Below are positions 26,243 to 34,847 of a stretch of DNA of 64,000 bases, in pieces. This DNA is from a bacterium. Its GTDB lineage: Bacteria; Bacillota; Bacilli; Lactobacillales; Streptococcaceae. The stretch's first letter is position 1, and each line of letters begins with the position of its first letter. The stretch is from positions 62,001 through 126,000 of the forward strand of contig CAJNBS010000001.1 of assembly GCA_905221065.1 (NCBI GenBank), written 5' to 3'. Position numbers and translations under genes: made by a program. A model generated the notes under the pieces. It was not told where the DNA came from. It saw only the letters and a list, made by a program, of their open reading frames with translations, and ran no database searches.

Positions 26243-26548
26243 ATGTCACACGATCATAACCACGACCACGAAGAACGTGAACTAATCACACTAGTAGATG
26301 AGCAAGGAAATGAAACCTTGTTTGAAATCCTTTTGACGATTGATGGAAAAGAAGAATTTGGTAAAAACTATGTTCTCCTAGTACCAGTTAACGCAGAAGA
26401 AGACGAAGACGGACAAGTTGAAATCCAAGCTTACTCATTCATCGAAAACGAAGATGGAACAGAAGGCGAATTGCAACCAATCCCAGAAGACTCAGAAGAC
26501 GAATGGAACATGATTGAAGAAGTCTTCAACAGCTTTATGGAGGAGTAA
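26243..26548 (+). CDS. DUF1292 protein (YrzB-like)
   Basis: The protein has 101 residues and is very acidic. It begins [24 protein letters not shown], a His-rich start followed by the DUF1292 core ([26 protein letters not shown]). The ireB-ruvX-DUF1292 order is widely conserved. Function is unknown. The His/Asp-rich N-terminus could bind metal, but that is a guess. Confidence 0.88.
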   Translation: MSHDHNHDHEERELITLVDEQGNETLFEILLTIDGKEEFGKNYVLLVPVNAEEDEDGQVEIQAYSFIENEDGTEGELQPIPEDSEDEWNMIEEVFNSFMEE

Positions 26549-26569
26549 AAACGTCCGGGGGACGTTTTT
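26548..26569 (+). terminator. Terminator after the ireB operon
   Basis: ACGTCC (26551-26556) and GGACGT (26560-26565) pair around GGG, flanked by AAAA and TTTTT. It is also the first unit of the hairpin array. Confidence 0.8.
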
Positions 26570-26826
26570 ACCCCAACTCCTAGAAATTGGAAGAGTTGGA
26601 ACGTCCTGGGGATATTTTTACCCCAGTTCCTTTAAATAAGAGAGAACTGGTAAGTCTGGGAGACTGTATCACCCCAACTCCTGAAAATTAGAAGAGTTGG
26701 AATGTTCAGTGGACGTGTTTAGCCCTGCGCTAGAAATTAGAAACGCAGGCAGTCCAGTGGATATTTTTACCCCAGTTCCTTTAAATAAGAGAGAACTGGT
26801 AAGTCTGGGGGGACGTTTTACCCCAG
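26551..26826 (+). repeat. Array of five covarying hairpins with a period near 50 bp
   Basis: Hairpin stems are at 26573/26593, 26623/26644, 26674/26694, 26724/26744 and 26772/26793. Their arms are CCAACTC/GAGTTGG, CCAGTTC/GAACTGG, CCAACTC/GAGTTGG, CCTGCG/CGCAGG and CCAGTTC/GAACTGG. Linkers of about 27 bases between them share a pattern ending in TTTTTACCCC. Stem bases change while pairing is kept. I do not recognise a named repeat family. Confidence 0.8.
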
Positions 26827-26866
26827 ATTAACATTCATAGGAGCTAGTGATTAGCTAACCAGGTAA

Positions 26867-26899
26867 GAGGTTGGGACGAGAATCCTGACCTCATTTTTT
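26867..26899 (+). terminator. Terminator before folC
   Basis: GAGGT and ACCTC with inner GGA/TCC form a stem followed by ATTTTTT. Confidence 0.7.
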
Positions 26900-26954
26900 G
26901 TTATCTACGGAATTTTGCTAGGTAATTGATTAGACTTTTGTCAAGGAGATGTGT

Positions 26955-28205
26955 ATGTTTGAAGTAGAAGAATGGCTCCATAGTCGGATTGGTTTGAATT
27001 TTCGATCAGGTTTGGGCCGAATGCAGCAAGCGGTGGATTTGTTAGGGAATCCTGAGAAGTCTTATCCTATTATCCATGTAACCGGGACTAATGGGAAAGG
27101 GTCTACCATTGCTTTCATGAGGGAATTATTTATGGGGCATGGCAAAAAAGTTGCGACCTTTACCTCCCCTCATATTGTCTCTATCAATGACCGAATCTGC
27201 ATTAACGGGCAACCTATAGCAGACGCAGACTTTATCCGTTTAGCTGAGCAGGTCAAGGAGATGGAAAAGACGCTTTTGCAAACCCATGACCAGTTGTCCT
27301 TTTTTGAATTGCTGACCCTGATTGCTTTTCTCTACTTTAGGGAGCAAGCGGTGGATTTGGTTTTACTAGAAGTGGGAATTGGTGGCTTACTTGACACGAC
27401 CAATGTGGTAACTGGAGAGATTGCTGTCATCACCTCCATCGGATTCGATCATCAAGAAACCTTGGGCGATAGTCTAGAAGCAATTGCAGAGCAGAAAGCT
27501 GGTATTTTTAAGGCTGGTAAAAAGGCAGTGATTGCTAAGTTGCCTTCAGAAGCTAGGATCGTTTGTCAGGAAAAAGCTGAATCTTTAGCTGTTGACCTTT
27601 ATCAGTCAGATAAGGATTTCTCAATGCTGAATGGTGATTTTTCAAGCTCTTTGGCTAATCTTTCGCAGTTGAAAATAGGCTTGGAAGGAGCCTATCAGCA
27701 GGAAAATGCAGCCTTGGCGTTGCAAACTTTTCTTCTTTTTATGGGAGAAGGAAAGGAAGTTGTTGATGAACAAGCTGTAAGACAGGCTTTGAAGCAGACC
27801 CATTGGGCTGGTCGCTTGGAGCGTATTCGTTCTCAGATTTACTTGGATGGTGCCCATAACCTCCCTGCCTTGACTCGCTTGGTTGAGTTTATCAAAGAAA
27901 AAGAGCAGGAAGGTTATCGACCTCAAATCCTTTTTGGAGCCTTGAAACGCAAGGATTATCAGGGAATGTTGGGTTACCTAACTGAAAATTTGCCTCAGGT
28001 AGAACTCAAGGTGACCGGCTTTGATTATCAAGGTTCTCTGGACGAGACAGATGTAACAGGTTACGACGTAATTCCTTCTTATCGAGAATTTATTAGCAAT
28101 TTTGAAGCAAGGGCAGACGCGCAGGACTTGTTGTTCATTACAGGGTCTCTCTATTTTATCTCAGAAGTACGGAGCTATCTACTGGACCGTGAGCAGATAA
28201 ATTGA
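26955..28205 (+). CDS. folC: Folylpolyglutamate synthase/dihydrofolate synthase
   Basis: The protein has 416 residues. The Mur-ligase P-loop is HVTGTNGKGST, the second ATP-site region is VLLEVGIGGLLDTTN, and the C-terminal domain carries LDGAHNLPAL. It adds glutamates to folates. The ATG at 26955 is 7 bases after AAGGAG. The ATG at 26949 is too close to that site and was not used. Confidence 0.93.
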   Translation: MFEVEEWLHSRIGLNFRSGLGRMQQAVDLLGNPEKSYPIIHVTGTNGKGSTIAFMRELFMGHGKKVATFTSPHIVSINDRICINGQPIADADFIRLAEQVKEMEKTLLQTHDQLSFFELLTLIAFLYFREQAVDLVLLEVGIGGLLDTTNVVTGEIAVITSIGFDHQETLGDSLEAIAEQKAGIFKAGKKAVIAKLPSEARIVCQEKAESLAVDLYQSDKDFSMLNGDFSSSLANLSQLKIGLEGAYQQENAALALQTFLLFMGEGKEVVDEQAVRQALKQTHWAGRLERIRSQIYLDGAHNLPALTRLVEFIKEKEQEGYRPQILFGALKRKDYQGMLGYLTENLPQVELKVTGFDYQGSLDETDVTGYDVIPSYREFISNFEARADAQDLLFITGSLYFISEVRSYLLDREQIN

Positions 28206-28230
28206 CCTCCTTTTTTGACCTTGTTATACT
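28202..28230 (+). promoter_or_regulatory. Promoter of the Gln-rich lipoprotein gene
   Basis: TTGACC (28202-28207) and TATACT (28225-28230) are 17 bases apart, with an extended -10. The -35 overlaps the folC stop codon. Confidence 0.7.
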
Positions 28231-28237
28231 AGGGGAA

Positions 28238-28272
28238 CTACCAGTTAGAAGGAACATTCTCTAAATTGGTAG
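28238..28272 (+). promoter_or_regulatory. 5' leader hairpin of the lipoprotein gene
   Basis: CTACCA/TGGTAG and TTAGA/TCTAA pair with single-base bulges. It ends 17 bases before the start codon and may stabilise the mRNA. Confidence 0.5.
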
Positions 28273-28289
28273 CAGAAAGGAAATTCATC

Positions 28290-28754
28290 ATGAAATTAAA
28301 AACATTCACACTTTCTCTTGCTTTTTTAGCAAGTCTTAGTCTCTTAGTAGCTTGTTCACAAAGAGCGCAACAGGTTCAACAACCAGCAGCTCAACCGCAA
28401 ACACAACAAACTCAGCAATCACAACCTGCTACTTCATCTTCTACAGAAAATACAAACCAGGCAGCAACAAGTTCTTCACAAAATGCGCCTGAGGCTCAAC
28501 CAACTAATATTGATGGAACTTATACTGGTCAGGACGAAGGAGACCGTATCACTTTAGTGGTAACTGGAACAACTGGTACTTGGACACAGGTAGAAACTGA
28601 TGGGGAACAAGAAATCAAGCAGGTTAGTTTCGATGCCGCTAATCAACGCATGATTATTGGTGATGATGCCAAGATTTATACAATCAATGGTAACCAGATG
28701 ATTATCGACGACATGGATAGAGAAGCGTCTGATCGCATCGTTTTATCAAAATAA
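28290..28754 (+). CDS. Gln/Ser-rich lipoprotein
   Basis: The protein has 154 residues. The signal peptide ends in lipobox LVAC (MKLKTFTLSLAFLASLSLLVAC). A low-complexity linker of Gln, Ala, Thr and Ser covers about residues 25-75. A compact C-terminal domain follows (NIDGTYTGQDEGDRITLVVTG), resembling small lipocalin-like streptococcal lipoprotein domains. It is anchored on the outer face of the membrane. Its role is unknown. It has its own promoter and terminator. Confidence 0.8.
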   Translation: MKLKTFTLSLAFLASLSLLVACSQRAQQVQQPAAQPQTQQTQQSQPATSSSTENTNQAATSSSQNAPEAQPTNIDGTYTGQDEGDRITLVVTGTTGTWTQVETDGEQEIKQVSFDAANQRMIIGDDAKIYTINGNQMIIDDMDREASDRIVLSK

Positions 28755-28759
28755 ACTAG

Positions 28760-28787
28760 AAAGAGACTGGATTTTTCGGTCTCTTTT
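28760..28787 (+). terminator. Terminator after the lipoprotein gene
   Basis: AAAGAGAC and GTCTCTTT form an 8-bp stem followed by TTAT. Confidence 0.75.
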
Positions 28788-28853
28788 ATGATTACTCAGA
28801 AAAATGACCATAAATACTTGCCTTCTATCGAATACCTGCGTTATACTAGTATC

Positions 28854-28958
28854 ATACTCAATGAAAATCAAAGAGCAAACTAGGAAGCTAGCCGCAGGCT
28901 GTACTTAAGTACGGCAAGGTGAAGCTGACATGGTTTGAATTTGATTTTCGAAGAGTAT
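28854..28958 (+). repeat. Short BOX element without boxB
   Basis: The 105 bases run from ATACTCAATGAAAATC to GAAGAGTAT and have the two end modules joined at GTACTTAAGTACGGCAAGG. It is the inverse-orientation twin of 47890-47994. Confidence 0.85.
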
Positions 28959-28999
28959 CAATTACCTGTTTTTAGCATTCAAACTATCAAGGAGGGGAT

Positions 29000-30532
29000 A
29001 TGAAATATAGGAAATTTCAATTATTGATGTCCAAGTATGGCTTTAGTCTTTCGATTATGCTGCTTGAACTGTGTCTTGTTTTTGGTCTCTTTCTTTATTT
29101 AGGGCGGATGGCTCCTATTCTATGGGTTATTCTCTTAATCTTTATGAGTATGGCGACTATCGTAGCGATTGTCAATCGTTCCATGGCGCCTGAAAGCAAG
29201 GTGATGTGGTTAGTGGTAACTTTTGTTCCTATCATTGGCCCCTTGCTCTATCTGATGTTTGGTGAAAGGCGATTGTCCAAAAAAGAAATCAAGCAGTTGG
29301 ACAAACTTGGTTCCATGCATTTTCGGGAGGATAATAGCAAAGCTCTCCGCCAGAAATTGAAGGAAGATGATAAGGCGGCTTATGGAGTTATCAAATCTTT
29401 GTTAAGTATGGATAGCAATGCCGACGTCTATGATCGAACAGACTCACAATTCTTTTCTTCCGGTGAAAGCATGTGGCAACATATGTTGGAAGACCTCAAG
29501 AAAGCTGAAAAGTTTATCTTTCTAGAGTACTATATTGTCGAAGAAGGTCTGATGTGGAATAGCATATTAGATATACTAGAGCAAAAGGCAGCTCAGGGTG
29601 TAGAGGTCAAGATGCTCTATGATGATATCGGCTGTATGGCAACTTTACCTGGAGATTATACTATTCAGCTTCGTAGTCGAGGCATTGAAGCCCATAAGTT
29701 TAACAAGGTGATCCCCCGTTTGACAGTGGCTTACAACAATCGGGACCATCGTAAAATTCTGGTCATAGATGGTCAGGTAGCCTATACAGGAGGCATTAAC
29801 TTAGCCGATGAGTACATCAATCATGTAGAACGCTTTGGCTATTGGAAGGACAGTGGGATTCGCCTAGATGGCCCTGGTGTCAAGGCTCTCACCCGTCTCT
29901 TTTTGATGACTTGGTACATCAATCGTGGGGAAATCAGCGATTTTGATCAGTATCACTTGGAAAATCAGCCTTGTTCTGGCCAAGGGCTCTGCATTCCTTA
30001 CGGTAGTGGACCCAAGCCCATCTTCCGTACCCAGGTAGGTAAAAAAGTCTATCAAAGTTTGATTAATCAGGCTACCGATTCAGTCTATATCACAACCCCC
30101 TATTTGATTATTGACTATGATTTAACAGAGAGTATTAAAAATGCGGCCATGAGGGGTGTTGATGTCCGCATCGTGACCCCATTCATTCCGGATAAAAAAT
30201 TAATCCAGCTCATAACAAGAGGGGCCTATTCGGATTTGTTGTCGGCGGGAGTAAGGATTTTTGAGTATAGTCCAGGCTTTATCCACAGTAAACAAATCCT
30301 AGTGGATAAGGACTTTGCTGCAGTTGGGACCATTAACTTAGATTATAGAAGTTTGCTTCACCACTATGAAAATGCAGTCTTGCTATACAAAACAGAATCA
30401 ATCACTGAGATTCAAAAAGATTTTCAAGAGATTTTTTTAGCATCGCAAGAAATTTTCCCTCATACGATAAAAAATAGCTGGTATCAGAAATTGATTAAGG
30501 AAATTGCCCAGTTATTCGCCCCTATCTTATAA
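29000..30532 (+). CDS. cls: Cardiolipin synthase
   Basis: The protein has 510 residues. Two N-terminal membrane helices are followed by two phospholipase D motifs: HRKILVIDG and HSKQILVDKD. It joins phosphatidylglycerol units to cardiolipin. The start at 29000 follows AAGGAGGGGAT. It is a single gene between a BOX element and a strong terminator. Confidence 0.94.
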   Translation: MKYRKFQLLMSKYGFSLSIMLLELCLVFGLFLYLGRMAPILWVILLIFMSMATIVAIVNRSMAPESKVMWLVVTFVPIIGPLLYLMFGERRLSKKEIKQLDKLGSMHFREDNSKALRQKLKEDDKAAYGVIKSLLSMDSNADVYDRTDSQFFSSGESMWQHMLEDLKKAEKFIFLEYYIVEEGLMWNSILDILEQKAAQGVEVKMLYDDIGCMATLPGDYTIQLRSRGIEAHKFNKVIPRLTVAYNNRDHRKILVIDGQVAYTGGINLADEYINHVERFGYWKDSGIRLDGPGVKALTRLFLMTWYINRGEISDFDQYHLENQPCSGQGLCIPYGSGPKPIFRTQVGKKVYQSLINQATDSVYITTPYLIIDYDLTESIKNAAMRGVDVRIVTPFIPDKKLIQLITRGAYSDLLSAGVRIFEYSPGFIHSKQILVDKDFAAVGTINLDYRSLLHHYENAVLLYKTESITEIQKDFQEIFLASQEIFPHTIKNSWYQKLIKEIAQLFAPIL

Positions 30533-30534
30533 GA

Positions 30535-30570
30535 AAAAGAGGACTGAGGACACAAACCAGTCCTCTTTTT
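30535..30570 (+). terminator. Terminator after cls
   Basis: AAAAGAGGACT and AGTCCTCTTTTT form an 11-bp stem with a T run. Confidence 0.85.
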
Positions 30571-30579
30571 CTTGCCTTT

Positions 30580-30587
30580 TACGAATA
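30580..30587 (+). promoter_or_regulatory. ComX/SigX late-competence box
   Basis: TACGAATA, the exact core of the pneumococcal combox, lies about 20 bases before the ribosome site of the next gene. No standard -10 is needed nearby. It implies induction by the competence sigma factor. Confidence 0.8.
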
Positions 30588-30606
30588 AGAAGATGTAGGA
30601 GGAAAG

Positions 30607-30750
30607 ATGCTGACTCAGAAAGAATTAAACTATATCACGACATTTAAACAGACACATTTACACCGATTTCGGGAAATTGAAACCTTTGTGAAACTATGCA
30701 AAAAATCACTCAAACACCCATCGCAAGCTGACAATCCTAGGACTTTTTGA
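30607..30750 (+). CDS. Small competence-controlled protein, 47 aa
   Basis: ATG at 30607 follows TAGGAGGAAAG. The peptide begins MLTQKELNYITTFKQTHLHR and ends NPRTF. It is basic and His-rich with no membrane segment. It sits directly behind the ComX box. Pneumococcus has two late-competence genes at this place, one of them called ccs4. I cannot say with certainty which name applies. The short length may be natural or result from truncation. Confidence 0.6.
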   Translation: MLTQKELNYITTFKQTHLHRFREIETFVKLCKKSLKHPSQADNPRTF

Positions 30751-30786
30751 TATACTAAGACAGATAAATTGAATAGGAGAAACGAT

Positions 30787-32325
30787 ATGAGTGTGTATGG
30801 TAGAGTAGAAGAAGTTCATCAGGAGAATCGTGAGCCTCTAGAATACCAAATCGAACAAGAATCGCATCATCGTGAATCAAGTCGTCTTCCTTTGGTAAAA
30901 ATTTTACTGTGGAGTACGCTTGTAACAGGAATAACTCTAGGAGTACCGCTATTACTTGATTTAATGAGTGCACAAGAAGTGCAAGATTTTTATACAGGTT
31001 GGGCGCTTCATCAGACAGGGAAAATTTACAGCGACTATTATGGAAGTCAAGGTTTGCTTTATTATTTGCTGACTTACGTGACTCAGGGCGAATTTTTCTT
31101 TGCCATTTTTGAGTGGTTAGCTTTGGTAGCAGGAGGATTTTTCCTCTTTAAATCGGCGGATACCTTGACAGAGCAAGGAGAACAAGCTGGACAAGTGGTG
31201 ACTATTTTTTATATGCTAGTTACAGGTCTTGCGTTTGGTGGAGGTTATGCGACTCTTTTAGCGCTTCCCTTCTTATTCGCGGCCTTTAGTTTAGTTGCGG
31301 CTTACCTAAGCAATCCAAGCCATGACAAGGGATTTGTACGGATTGGGCTGGCTTTGGCAGGCGGATTTTTCTTTGCTCCCTTGTCATCGCTCCTGTTTAT
31401 TGCTGTAGTGAGTTTAGGCTTGTTGGTCTTTAACCTTGGGCATAGACGTTTTGTACATGGATTTTATCAGTTTCTTGCAGTGGCTTTAGGTTTTTCACTT
31501 GTCTTTTATCCAACTGCCTACTATAGTGTTGCAACAGGAAGTTTTGAGGATGCGATTAGTGGAATTTTATATCCAATTCATTCTATTCGTTTGGCTTCTG
31601 TTTCGGCATTGTTAGAAAATGTTTTGTTTTACGGGTTGTTGGCTCTTGGCATGGGAGTTTTGGTTTTTGTCTTTTTAGGTCTCTTTCAATCTAAATCCTC
31701 TAAACTATATGTCATCTCAGTGCCTGCGAGTTTGTTCCTAATTTTAGGTTTGGTAGTGATTTTCTTTACACAGGATCCCCTACATGCATCCCGTTTGATG
31801 CTCATTTTCCCTGTTTTTCTTCTGCTTTTAGTGTCCAATATCAAGGGGCAACAGAGTGGTCGTAGCGTTAGAAGAAGACGCAGAGAAGAGCCTGTTAGTC
31901 TCTGGCATCGCTATACTAAGGGGAATCTTTACCTACCGATTTTAACTTTGTTATATCTTTTGACTGTCCCTTTTTTGATGAGGTTTGTCCTTTATCCAGT
32001 ACCTTATCAAGAACGTGAGCGTCTTGCTGATTTGGTGAAAGAGGAGACAAGTACGGAAGATGCTATCTATGCATGGGATGATACCGCAACTCTTTATCGT
32101 AAGAGTGAGCGCTTGTCGCCATCGGCTATTTTGTCCCCGTTGCACTATACAGCAACTGAGGAAAATCGGAATAAGCTACTCAATGACTTGAAAGAAAAAC
32201 AACCCAAGGTGATTGTGGTAAACGATAAGGTAGCAGTATGGTCTGAAGTGGAAACCATTTTGAAAGGAAATTACCAACCAGTAAAGACTGATTACTCAGA
32301 ATTTAAAGTCTATAAAATCAAATAA
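30787..32325 (+). CDS. Multi-pass membrane protein, GT-C glycosyltransferase-like, competence operon
   Basis: The protein has 512 residues from the ATG at 30787 (AATAGGAGAAACG upstream). A soluble N-terminal 45 residues precede about ten membrane helices. The segment GWALHQTGKIYSDYYGSQGLLYYLLTY resembles the first outer loop of GT-C (ArnT/PMT-type) enzymes, and the outer C-terminal domain AWDDTATLYRKSERLSPSAI...PKVIVVND also fits. It probably shares the late-competence promoter upstream. The acceptor and the link to transformation are unknown. The GT-C call is pattern-based. Confidence 0.7.
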   Translation: MSVYGRVEEVHQENREPLEYQIEQESHHRESSRLPLVKILLWSTLVTGITLGVPLLLDLMSAQEVQDFYTGWALHQTGKIYSDYYGSQGLLYYLLTYVTQGEFFFAIFEWLALVAGGFFLFKSADTLTEQGEQAGQVVTIFYMLVTGLAFGGGYATLLALPFLFAAFSLVAAYLSNPSHDKGFVRIGLALAGGFFFAPLSSLLFIAVVSLGLLVFNLGHRRFVHGFYQFLAVALGFSLVFYPTAYYSVATGSFEDAISGILYPIHSIRLASVSALLENVLFYGLLALGMGVLVFVFLGLFQSKSSKLYVISVPASLFLILGLVVIFFTQDPLHASRLMLIFPVFLLLLVSNIKGQQSGRSVRRRRREEPVSLWHRYTKGNLYLPILTLLYLLTVPFLMRFVLYPVPYQERERLADLVKEETSTEDAIYAWDDTATLYRKSERLSPSAILSPLHYTATEENRNKLLNDLKEKQPKVIVVNDKVAVWSEVETILKGNYQPVKTDYSEFKVYKIK

Positions 32326-32331
32326 TGAAAT

Positions 32332-32382
32332 CAATATCTTGTGTATTTTTAAAAAATCTCTGATTTTTACCACAAGATATTG
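32332..32382 (+). promoter_or_regulatory. Inverted pair of NrdR-box-like sites; also a terminator-like hairpin
   Basis: CAATATCTTGT (32332-32342) and ACAAGATATTG (32372-32382) are exact reverse complements, with centres 40 bases apart. Each differs at one place from ACAATATATTG, a NrdR-type box. The extended arms are 16 bases and are followed by TTTTTCTTTTT, so the element can also end the upstream operon. Confidence 0.5.
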
Positions 32383-32407
32383 ATTTTTCTTTTTAGAGTG
32401 GTATAAT
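32380..32407 (+). promoter_or_regulatory. nrdD promoter
   Basis: TTGATT (32380-32385) overlaps the right NrdR-like box and is 16 bases from TATAAT (32402-32407), which has TGG before it. Confidence 0.6.
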
Positions 32408-32444
32408 ACTTTTTAGATATCCTATTTTAGAAAAGAGCATGCAT

Positions 32445-34652
32445 ATGATTGCACTAGAAGAAAAAATTACAACCCTACCAACCCTCTTTGTTGAAAAACG
32501 AGATGGGAGACGTGTTGTATTTGATGTGGACAAGATTGACAAGGCTCTCCACAAGGCGGCTGACAAGGTTATGGATGTGACACCCTTGGTTGAAAAGCGC
32601 CTAAATGCTCTGACCGAGCGAATTGTCACAGAAATTCATAGTCGTTTTCCACAGGGAGTTAAGATTTATGAAATCCAAAATATCGTAGAACATGAACTTC
32701 TTGAAGCCAAAGAATATGCGCTGGCTGAGGAGTATATTACTTATCGGACACAAAGGGATTTTGAGCGCTCAAAAGCGACAGATATCAACTTTAGTATCCA
32801 TAAGCTTCTTAACAAAGATCAAGCAGTTGTCAATGAAAATGCCAATAAAGACAGCGATGTCTTTAATACTCAGCGTGATTTGACAGCAGGGATTGTTGGG
32901 AAATCAATCGGACTGCAAATGCTCCCTAAGCACGTAGCCAATGCCCACCAAAAGGGGGATATCCACTATCATGATTTGGACTACAGTCCCTATACCCCTA
33001 TGACCAACTGCTGTTTGATTGATTTTAAAGGGATGTTGGAAAATGGTTTTAAGATTGGAAATGCGGAGGTAGAGAGTCCCAAGTCTATCCAGACCGCGAC
33101 AGCTCAGATTTCCCAAATCATTGCCAACGTTGCTTCTAGCCAGTACGGAGGCTGTTCAGCTGACCGTATCGATGAGGTCTTGGCGCCTTATGCAGAGAAG
33201 AATTACCAAAAACATCTCAAAGATGCAGAAGAGTGGGTCTTGCCTGACAAACGGGAAGATTACGCTTGGAAGAAAACCCAAAAAGACATCTACGATGCCA
33301 TGCAATCTCTTGAGTATGAAATCAATACTCTCTTCACTTCAAATGGCCAAACACCCTTTACTTCACTAGGTTTTGGTTTAGGGACTAGTCGTTTTGAACG
33401 GGAAATTCAAAAAGCTATCTTGACCATTCGGATCAAGGGTCTTGGTTCAGAACATCGAACAGCTATCTTCCCAAAACTTATCTTCACGCTTAAAAGAGGT
33501 CTTAACTTGGAAGAAGGGACTCCCAACTATGACATCAAACAGTTGGCCCTAGAGTGTGCAAGCAAACGGATGTACCCAGATGTCTTGTCCTATGATAAGA
33601 TTGTTGACTTGACAGGTTCCTTCAAGGTTCCTATGGGCTGTCGTTCTTTCCTCCAAGGATGGAAAGACGAGAATGGTGTAGAAGTCAATTCAGGTCGGAT
33701 GAACCTGGGAGTTGTGACGGTTAACCTGCCTCGCATTGCCATCGAGTCTGAAGGTGATATGAATAAGTTCTGGGAAATCTTCAACGAGCGTATGAATATC
33801 GCTGAAGATGCTCTGGTTTACCGTGTCGAACGTACTAAAGAAGCGACGCCAGCCAATGCTCCTATCCTTTATCAGTACGGTGCTTTTGGCCATCGTCTAG
33901 GTAAAGAAGAAAGTGTTGACCAGCTCTTTAAGAATCGTCGTGCAACCGTTTCGTTGGGCTATATCGGTTTGTATGAAGTAGCGACTGTTTTCTTTGGTAA
34001 CAGCTGGGAAAGCAATCCAGATGCTAAGGAATTCACACTGGATATCATTCGTGATATGAAACGCCGTGTAGAAGAGTGGTCTGACCAATATGGCTATCAT
34101 TTCTCTATCTACTCAACACCGTCTGAAAGTCTAACAGACCGCTTCTGCCGACTAGATACAGAGAAGTTTGGCTCTATTCCTGATATCACGGATAAGGAAT
34201 ACTACACCAACTCTTTCCACTACGATGTTCGTAAAAATCCAACACCGTTTGAAAAATTAGACTTTGAGAAAGTCTATCCAGAAGCAGGTGCGTCAGGTGG
34301 TTTTATCCATTATTGTGAGTATCCAGTCCTCCAGCAAAATCCAAAGGCTCTGGAAGCTGTTTGGGACTATGCCTATGACCGAGTTGGCTATCTAGGAACC
34401 AATACTCCGATTGACCGTTGCTACAAGTGTGACTTTGAAGGGGATTTTGAACCAACTGAAAGAGGATTTGCTTGTCCAAACTGTGGCAATAGCGACCCTA
34501 AAACAGTAGATGTGGTTAAACGAACTTGTGGCTATCTAGGTAATCCTCAAGCAAGACCTATGGTCAACGGCCGTCACAAGGAAATCGCTGCGCGTGTCAA
34601 ACATATGAATGGCTCAACGATTAAAATAGCTGGACATCAAGTAACAAATTAG
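32445..34652 (+). CDS. nrdD: Anaerobic ribonucleoside-triphosphate reductase
   Basis: The protein has 735 residues from the ATG at 32445. An ATP-cone lies at the N-terminus (LFVEKRDGRRVVFDVDKIDKAL). The zinc site is CYKCDFEGDF...CPNCG, and the glycyl-radical segment is RTCGYLGNPQARP near the C-terminus. It makes deoxynucleotides without oxygen and needs NrdG, encoded three genes downstream. Upstream boxes suggest NrdR control. Confidence 0.97.
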   Translation: MIALEEKITTLPTLFVEKRDGRRVVFDVDKIDKALHKAADKVMDVTPLVEKRLNALTERIVTEIHSRFPQGVKIYEIQNIVEHELLEAKEYALAEEYITYRTQRDFERSKATDINFSIHKLLNKDQAVVNENANKDSDVFNTQRDLTAGIVGKSIGLQMLPKHVANAHQKGDIHYHDLDYSPYTPMTNCCLIDFKGMLENGFKIGNAEVESPKSIQTATAQISQIIANVASSQYGGCSADRIDEVLAPYAEKNYQKHLKDAEEWVLPDKREDYAWKKTQKDIYDAMQSLEYEINTLFTSNGQTPFTSLGFGLGTSRFEREIQKAILTIRIKGLGSEHRTAIFPKLIFTLKRGLNLEEGTPNYDIKQLALECASKRMYPDVLSYDKIVDLTGSFKVPMGCRSFLQGWKDENGVEVNSGRMNLGVVTVNLPRIAIESEGDMNKFWEIFNERMNIAEDALVYRVERTKEATPANAPILYQYGAFGHRLGKEESVDQLFKNRRATVSLGYIGLYEVATVFFGNSWESNPDAKEFTLDIIRDMKRRVEEWSDQYGYHFSIYSTPSESLTDRFCRLDTEKFGSIPDITDKEYYTNSFHYDVRKNPTPFEKLDFEKVYPEAGASGGFIHYCEYPVLQQNPKALEAVWDYAYDRVGYLGTNTPIDRCYKCDFEGDFEPTERGFACPNCGNSDPKTVDVVKRTCGYLGNPQARPMVNGRHKEIAARVKHMNGSTIKIAGHQVTN

Positions 34653-34663
34653 AAAGAAATGAA

Positions 34664-34804
34664 ATGGGAAAATATCAATTAGATGATAAGGGGCGCGCAC
34701 AAGTGACCCGTTATCACGAGAAACACTCTAAAGGTGGAGCTGGTAAGAAAGAACGTTTGCTCAACCTCAGAGAACAATTTTTAAACAAGAATAAGAAAAA
34801 ATAA
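34664..34804 (+). CDS. Conserved small basic protein in the nrdD operon, 46 aa
   Basis: The frame starts with ATG behind AGAAAGAAATG. It begins MGKYQLDDKGRAQVTRYHEK and ends in a Lys-rich tail. It is highly charged with no membrane segment. A small gene sits at the same position in other streptococcal nrdD operons as I recall. The function is unknown. A terminator-like hairpin directly follows. Confidence 0.75.
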   Translation: MGKYQLDDKGRAQVTRYHEKHSKGGAGKKERLLNLREQFLNKNKKK

Positions 34805-34828
34805 AAGTGAGAGTCAGCTCTCGCTTTT
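34804..34828 (+). terminator. Hairpin terminator or attenuator inside the nrdD operon
   Basis: AAAGTGAGAG and CTCTCGCTTT pair around TCAG and end in TTTTC. Confidence 0.65.
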
Positions 34829-34847
34829 CTCATAGTGGGAGGTAAGG

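Noticed and set aside
26551-26826. Hairpin array considered as a CRISPR
   Set aside because: The period of about 50 bp has no constant repeat and unique-spacer pattern, the stems themselves vary, and no cas genes are nearby.
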